64,000 bases of DNA from Triatoma infestans (Eukaryota > Arthropoda > Insecta > Hemiptera > Reduviidae), in NCBI GenBank assembly GCA_011037195.1, contig JAAEAF010007817.1, positions 32,574 to 96,573 on the forward strand. Reading direction: 5' to 3'. Positions 57,857-64,000 of the stretch are shown here, one piece after another. The first letter of the stretch is position 1; every line of letters starts with the position of its first letter. The notes beneath the pieces were generated by a model. The model was not told where the DNA came from. It saw nothing but the letters and a program-made list of their open reading frames with translations, and searched no databases. The position numbers and the translations under genes are program-made.

Positions 57857-58088
57857 TTTTCCATGTAGTCTGTTTCATTTTATGGTCATTGATCATCGGT
57901 TTCGAGCATTCATGCCGCTTCAGGATACCTCTAATAAACATGATGAGACAGACTATATGGATAAAATCAGTTTAACCAGTGTATAAATTGAAAATCATGC
58001 TGTTTTCTAGCCATCTAGCCTGAAAATAGTTGAATGTCCGAAACCGATCGATGAACCACATCGATATTGGGGTATTTAACATGGCATA
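57857..58088. mobile_element. Decayed family B palindrome
   Basis: The left arm (CATGTAGTCTGTTTCATTTT, TGGTCATTGATCATCGGTTT) and the right arm (AGCCTGAAAATAG, GTCCGAAACCGATCGATGAA) face each other across AACCAGTGTATAAATTG. Core changes (CTGAAGC in the left motif, CTGAAAA in the right) remove essential bases, so neither is expected to cleave. It is the oldest copy by divergence. Confidence 0.55.
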
Positions 58089-60899
58089 CGCACTCTATGC
58101 ATCGTTTTAGATCTGACCATAAACAGAAAGGCAGTTACTTTATGAAATAAAATACAATTTTATGCAATATTGCTAATGCCTATTTTATATAATACTTCAG
58201 GCAGAAGCATATTCATACTTACATCTGCTGAATTTCCTAGATTCTTATTCTTAGACCCTTAACTAATTTAAGAATTCTGTTAGTAGAATTTAGGAATTCT
58301 ACCAATAGGCCATGTCTATTATTAAAATTTAAGGATAAGTTTCTCCTGTAGGAATAAATACTTTAGGATTAATCACCATTGTTTTACTTGCTACTTTCAA
58401 TATTCTTTTTTTTTATTATTACTGTAACAGTTAAGCCAGGGGAATGGTCGAGGATACTGACATTTCATATATTGTACACAGTTGCTATAAAAAAAAAGAA
58501 AAGAAATAAGTTCTCCCAGTTTACATAACGTGGTAGTTATGTATGCCACCGCCAGACTGCGTGCCGCCGCCCTGTCGTCTTTAGGAATGTAGTATCGTGT
58601 GACCTGCTACAAAACACGCAACCTTCTTTGTATATATATTTTTTTTTATAGACTGCCCATAGTTACTGCCGCCAGTAACAGTGTAGGACGTCTATTCAAG
58701 GACGTCAGGAAGTGGGTTAACTACTGTTATTACCATCTTGGACAACTGTTGACTTTATATTTTCTTAACGTGTCCTATCTTTTTTTTTTTTTTTTTTTTT
58801 TTACTACCCCTTTTGTTATTTATTTACTCTCGTTACATTTTCTACAAGTATTTACTTTTTTTCTTGTTATCTATTTTCTAATGTACTCACTATTTTATTT
58901 TACATTTTAAATTTACGTAAATTTAAGTCTTGTTTAACTAGAAAATCGTAATATTAAGGAAACATTAATCATATCAAATTATATGATGTCTTGAGGATAA
59001 ATTATAACGCTCTCTAAGCACACATTAAGCTATTTATCAAAAATAAATTAATAAATTATTCAATATCTTGCTAGTAAACATTTTTGACTACTAACCACGC
59101 ATACTACTAACTTAAGTTATTTAAGCTGGCATATATTAACTTCAACTCTATGACACGATGATATTGGCCGTGGTTGCCTATCAAGTTTCCTTGGCCATAT
59201 TATGTTACCAGATTGGATGCCTGACAAGGGGTTTTTGGGAAAAAACGAAATTTTCGACCGTTTAATAATTGAGACCTATCTTTAAATGAAGTGCAGCATT
59301 GCCAAAACAGTTTACCAGGATATAATAAGCTTAGTTCCGCAGGGGTTTACGAGGAAAGACTAGATTCCTGGGTCTTCATATACTAAGAGGCCAGAGAGTA
59401 GCTGCACGGGCTGCCTTGTATTGATTAACATAAGTTTGGGAAGTTTGTCAAGTATTTTTTTTTTTTTTTGAAAGTTTTAAGCTCATTAAGTTCAATCGGA
59501 TTCCTAGACAGTCATTTAACAAGATGAAGTCGTAGAGTGCCAAGTTTAGCGAAGATTGTAAGCGAAATTAATTGTTATAGAAGGGAAGAGAATCTTATAG
59601 TTTTAAAAATGAAGATAATAGTTATGTAAATTCTGTTTATGTTTGGTTATCCTTGGTTTTTACGACCACATTTCAAAGACGTTTCGAAGGCAGTGATAAC
59701 GATATAGAGGCATGAAGAGGGAGATAACCATATATAATGAACAATGCTCCAGAATTGGTAGTTATCTAGATATGAGACGATTAGCATTGATGAAGGAATA
59801 GATGTTGTTTTTACGACATTTTGAAAGAAAACTAAGGTGACTAAGAGATGGGGAGTGAAGAAAAAGTCTCTGTTCAATTACAACTTTAGAAATTTGACTT
59901 GAGCTTCGTTTTCCTGTTTGAGAACTTTTATTTCCATTAATTTTAAGTTTAATATTGCCCAAATTAGTAGATCATGTAGATCATGATATTTATATGATAC
60001 AATTAAAACAAGGCAAGAGAAGATAATCACTAGTGTTTGTTTTTGTAATATGAATGAAAAATTATTCAGATTCCCTTATGAGAGGTTTTTTGGTATGTGA
60101 GGAAATCAGGGTTTCAAGAAATGGTAGTGAGAAGGAGAGAATAGAAGATAATTGTATGAATAGGAACACAATCTGCTAGAACTTTACACTGTTGAATGAT
60201 ATTTGAGAATATGGTAGCAAGAGAATAATCAAGGGAGAGAGACAGACTGACTTTTAGAAAGTAAGTAGAATGATGTTGACTGACCTTGGTTAGCCCAGGG
60301 TCTGATTGATCCCTTCTAATTTGATAAAACGTGGAGCCCAAGGCGATACCATTAAAAATATAATTAAGGAAAACCTATGAATTTTTCTTTGATAAATGAA
60401 CGTAATTTATTATGTGTCATAATTTTCTTCTGCAGAGGAGGGTCAAAGAAAATTGACCTGGAAAATTATCAGTTTATTTTATTCAAAAGATATTGTTATA
60501 ATTATATATATATAATTTCCATAAAATAGTGGGTAAAATATATAAAACTTGTGAGTGCTTGGTTAAAGGCAAAGAAATTCACTAGTTCACTATTCACATA
60601 ACTATACTAGAAATCGCTAAAGGTTACCTATTCTTTTATTTCAAGATTCCAAGCATGTTGTGCTTTTAAAAGTTGGTCGGCTGTCCAAGGCAATGTGCAT
60701 AAATCAAGAGAAACAAATACAACCACAAGGTCTTCCCTGGCAAGAGAAGATATATCACCCGGACTCCTTGGCTGTAGTAGTAGTGGTAGTGTCGCCTATC
60801 CAAATGGAAGACATCCTCTTGGACCCCTCTTGTGTATTAGATGAGTTAGTGGTGGGAACAATGGTAGTGAACTTTAAGGGTGGGGTGGGGGATTGACCG
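58089..60899. other. Unassigned DNA
   Basis: A 20-base T run is near 58780. GC-richer scraps at 58540-58740 and 59140-59420 are unidentified. A plus-strand frame at 60660-60896 has a GTA-repeat-encoded valine run and no domain. Several minus-strand frames at 59647-60341 have no motif. Confidence 0.4.
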
Positions 60900-61316
60900 C
60901 TACAATAGAAGACATTGTTCCCAACGTTGACATTTCCACTTCTTCTTTCTTAGCCAGACAGGTTTTGAACCAAATTGCTGTTGGCCAACCTGATATTCTT
61001 TACATCTGTTACAAGTGATCACTATGATAACCCTTCTCTCTCTACCATTGGCCATTATTTTTGTTACTTCAGATGTTTTATTGGTGGCGAATGTCACGTG
61101 CAATGTCTGTCTAGGGAAATATAAAGGATCTGTTTTGAGGCATCTGTATTTAATTTGCAATATACTTAGATTAATTCCCTTAGTTTGGTTAAATTTAACA
61201 GTAACTATTATATCTAATTTTAATAACATTGTAACTGGAAATATATTCCTAATTCCAGCTTTTGTTTTTAATTTCTTTTTTCCAGTAACTTGAGGTGGAT
61301 TATTTTTTATTCCCAT
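60900..61316 (-). CDS. Unrecognised 138-aa open frame
   Basis: This is the longest uninterrupted frame not tied to a known TE. It starts at an ATG with an in-frame stop a few codons upstream. The N-terminal part is Lys-rich (TGKKKLKTKAG), the middle is hydrophobic/basic, and near the C-terminus there is VIIVITCNRCKEYQV with a single CxxC pair. A lone CxxC could be half of a zinc ribbon if another exon supplied the rest, but I cannot place clean splice sites. A Thr/Pro/Ser-rich frame lies just downstream on the same strand (about 60770-60890). No family recognised; it could be a host exon, an old TE or chance. Confidence 0.3.
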   Translation of the reverse strand: MGIKNNPPQVTGKKKLKTKAGIRNIFPVTMLLKLDIIVTVKFNQTKGINLSILQIKYRCLKTDPLYFPRQTLHVTFATNKTSEVTKIMANGRERRVIIVITCNRCKEYQVGQQQFGSKPVWLRKKKWKCQRWEQCLLL

Positions 61317-64000
61317 ATTGTAATTTATTTATTATTTCATAACCATGATATTTCATTTTTATTGTAGGATCAATTTTGTTATTCGTTTTTTTTGAAAATT
61401 AGAATAAACAACTTGAGGGCATTTCAGAATCTAGAAATTACAATTTTAAAATTTGAAACTTTATCAAAACTCAATGGCTACATTACAAAGGAGGACAGAA
61501 TGGTCTCTCTCTCTCAAAAAGGCAAATTTTATATCTATATACAGTAAAATTGCAAAGCCAGTCATGTAGTCTGGATCGTGCTCCACAGAATACGCCAAAG
61601 ATCTTCATCTACATGTACAGATTGCAATGTTAAGTAGTACTCTAACCATGTAATAATGTTATGTCCAAATTACATAGAGAAGAGACGTAGAGACCAGTCT
61701 GTTACGAAAACATTCTGTTTTTAAAATTATTTTCATTGTAATTGCACTATTGCAAAAATAGCTGTAGCATTTATAGGCTAATGATGAAGTGAGTAAACGA
61801 GTAGAATACTAAATTATAAAGATATATATAATATGAGATGGCATTGTGAGTGGTGATGATTTTTCTTTGGTTATGTGTGTGACAGTCTGAATACAGACCT
61901 TGGTTGTAATCTGAAAACAGTTGTAGCTAGAATTTTATATACATTTTCTCAATTTCCCCTACTTCTCCTTCCTGTTTCATAGGGTGTTAGGTAGGTGGAT
62001 CTCTGTCCATCCTACGGTTAGAATCTGAATTGTTTGTGGTAGGCAGTTATGTCTCGACTAGTGTGACGTACGAGGTGATGTAGCTGTGGCAATCCATTAC
62101 ATAATATTACAATTAATATTATTGCATTACTCTTATTATAGTATTTGACATAATATTGATTCTGTCGAAATATAGGCTCTTGAAGGGAAAGATTTGCTAA
62201 TCAAGTAAGATCTAACTCCACCAAACTCCCAAACAAAGGATATCATTTTTAAAAGTCAACAAAGAAAACATTACAGATAGAAAATACAGAAAATACTTTA
62301 CCATCAGAATATTGAAATAATTTGAATTTTGGTAAACTTGTTGGTTGAAGTCCTCTGTTTATCCACCTATTTACTATTTTCCATTTGGGTGGTAAGAGCT
62401 TAAATGTGTGCCATGAATTGATATTTAAATATTCTGCTAAAATTGCTTTTTGAACAACACTTTTCAGCTAAATTCTTCGTCTAGTTTAGAAAAAAATTGA
62501 AAGCAGAAATATTATTATAATATTAAGACGAATACGAATATAATTGTTATGTTTATATTATATAAATAATATTATAATAACTGAAGTGTATATTTCTGTA
62601 TATACATTTAAATAAAATATTCTACGAGTATATTAATTTTTTGTGGTTTTTTTTTCATACAAAATATTCTTTATATTCAAGTTGCACAACACCACAACAA
62701 ATTCTCTTCCGCTGACAGTCTTCCAACAATGATTTACTCTGACATCTGTCTTACTTAATTTCACTACCCCCACCACCACCACCGCACAATAGCATTTTGT
62801 CAGTAACCCTGGATCTCTTGCTTATCATTTTCACATTTTTACTTTAGCTATTTTCTTTCTAAAATATTCATATTCTATTCGTCTCCCCTAGGTAGTGGCG
62901 GATATCCAGTTTCAAGTTTGTTTTTTTTTTTTTGCCATTTCTTTTTCTTCATTTTCTTGCTTTCTTTTATTTCTTTTTCTTCAAAGTATTATATTACGGT
63001 ACGATTCACCATTTCTCTGCCTAATTTTCATATTTTATTTTAATATGGATATTATCTTCACATAATGAAATTATTTGTTTATTTCTTTGTTATTTATTTA
63101 TTTTTGGAAATAAAAGCAAAAATATGAAAATAACAAAATGAAAATAGGTCAAATATTTATTAAAAAATGCCATTTTTTTTTTTAGTATGTTTTTTAATTT
63201 CTCTTAATGTTGTAGCAGAGAAAGTGTTGCTGATCTCTTGATCATTGATTGAAATTGGATTTCCAACCGGAAATATATAATGCTTAGCACGAAAAAAAAT
63301 GTTTATTACCGAATGATTTGTGTGTCACCGGAATTAGTTAATTAGACTAAAATTAACATTAAAACCATTTAATGTAGACAAAAAAAAAAAATAAGTAGAA
63401 AATAGTCTTTAAATTATTAGCTGACAGACAGTTGTAAGATATTTTATTTAAATAATACATTCCTTCAATCTTGTTTGACTTAGTAAAGTTTCCATCGTCA
63501 TGAAGTAAATATATTACTTACAATACGACTTTTTTCTTCTTTTTCTAAAACTTGCGGGAGTCTTCTTCTAGTACTTTTCCTTAGTGGTTACATTTCAAGT
63601 CTTTTCTGTCGGATTGGAAAAGTTTTTATACTTTCATCGATCTTTATTTTCTTCTTAGTTTATTTTCTTATTTGTATATATGTGTGTGTGTTTAAAAGTA
63701 TATCCTATTAACCCGTTTTCTTTTTTTTAGAGTTTCTCCATGAAAAGCTGTTTTCATTTTTGTTTAGGCTACTGAGAAGGCTGCATTTAGTTTATACAAT
63801 TTACAGTAGCTATTCCGAAAAAGAAGTTTATTGAGAATGTAACCAGAAGTTAAATCATCACAGAATCTTCTTTTCTTTTTTTTTTGTGTCTAAGATAAAC
63901 AAACTCAAGAAGTTTCAAGAGTTTGGCTTCCCAAATTTTCTTGGCAAACTATAATGTTTTCAGTATCAGGAATTTGTAAATTGTGCTTTCCTCAGCATCA
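61317..64000. other. AT-rich DNA, nothing recognised
   Basis: Long T- and A-rich runs (for example 62922-62933 and 63373-63391) and a short GT run near 63681. No coding homology, transposon ends or RNA genes are seen. Confidence 0.45.

Overview
This is AT-rich, gene-poor eukaryotic DNA made mostly of transposable-element (TE) remains. The mix of elements points to an insect: Penelope-like retroelements, Jockey-type LINEs, tRNA-derived SINEs, a Ty3/Gypsy-type LTR element, a hAT transposon and many short simple repeats. A hemipteran is my guess, but it rests on general impression and not on a diagnostic gene. I found no convincing host gene. Every stretch with recognisable coding homology belongs to a TE, and nearly all are broken by stops, frameshifts or truncation. 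One open frame (60900-61316, minus) is unexplained.

Layout. 1-13 kb: a 3'-hairpin repeat ('family A', 2302-3233), a tRNA-Glu-like SINE (4787-5050), a dead LINE split by a tRNA-Ala-like SINE with a 7-bp target duplication (5380-6790), a second LINE scrap (8938-9460), two minisatellites (9804-10225), a half copy of a ribozyme-bearing repeat ('family B', 10692-10868) and a Penelope-like GIY-YIG remnant (12070-12730). 13-26 kb: a 128-bp MITE, family A copies interrupted by a solo LTR and by an inverted-repeat element, and a second solo LTR with an internal palindrome. 26-42 kb: mostly unassigned AT-rich DNA with another family A copy, a Jockey RT scrap (33735-34330), two palindromic family B copies and two SINEs. 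42-52 kb: a LINE C-terminus, a nearly intact GIY-YIG domain, a solo LTR, a hAT element with perfect 8-bp target duplication nested in family B, two full family A copies and a LINE RNase H scrap. 52-57 kb: a 5' LTR, a tRNA-Lys primer site, a long leader, then broken gag, protease and truncated RT. 57-64 kb: a decayed family B copy, one unrecognised frame and otherwise nothing recognised.

The most interesting signal is family B. Its arms carry a layout closely matching a minimal type-I hammerhead ribozyme: a CUGANGA core, a short GC helix, GAAA, a near-loopless helix III, a GUC cleavage triplet, and a 4-bp CATC/GATG helix I. At least four copies in the window keep all core bases, and two pairs sit head to head in palindromes. 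Related but mutated motifs lie near Penelope-like sequences at 12934, 21460, 21718, 29270 and 33609. Second is family A, whose internally repeated body, inverted subterminal repeats and 3' hairpin resemble Helentron-derived (HINE/DINE-like) elements.
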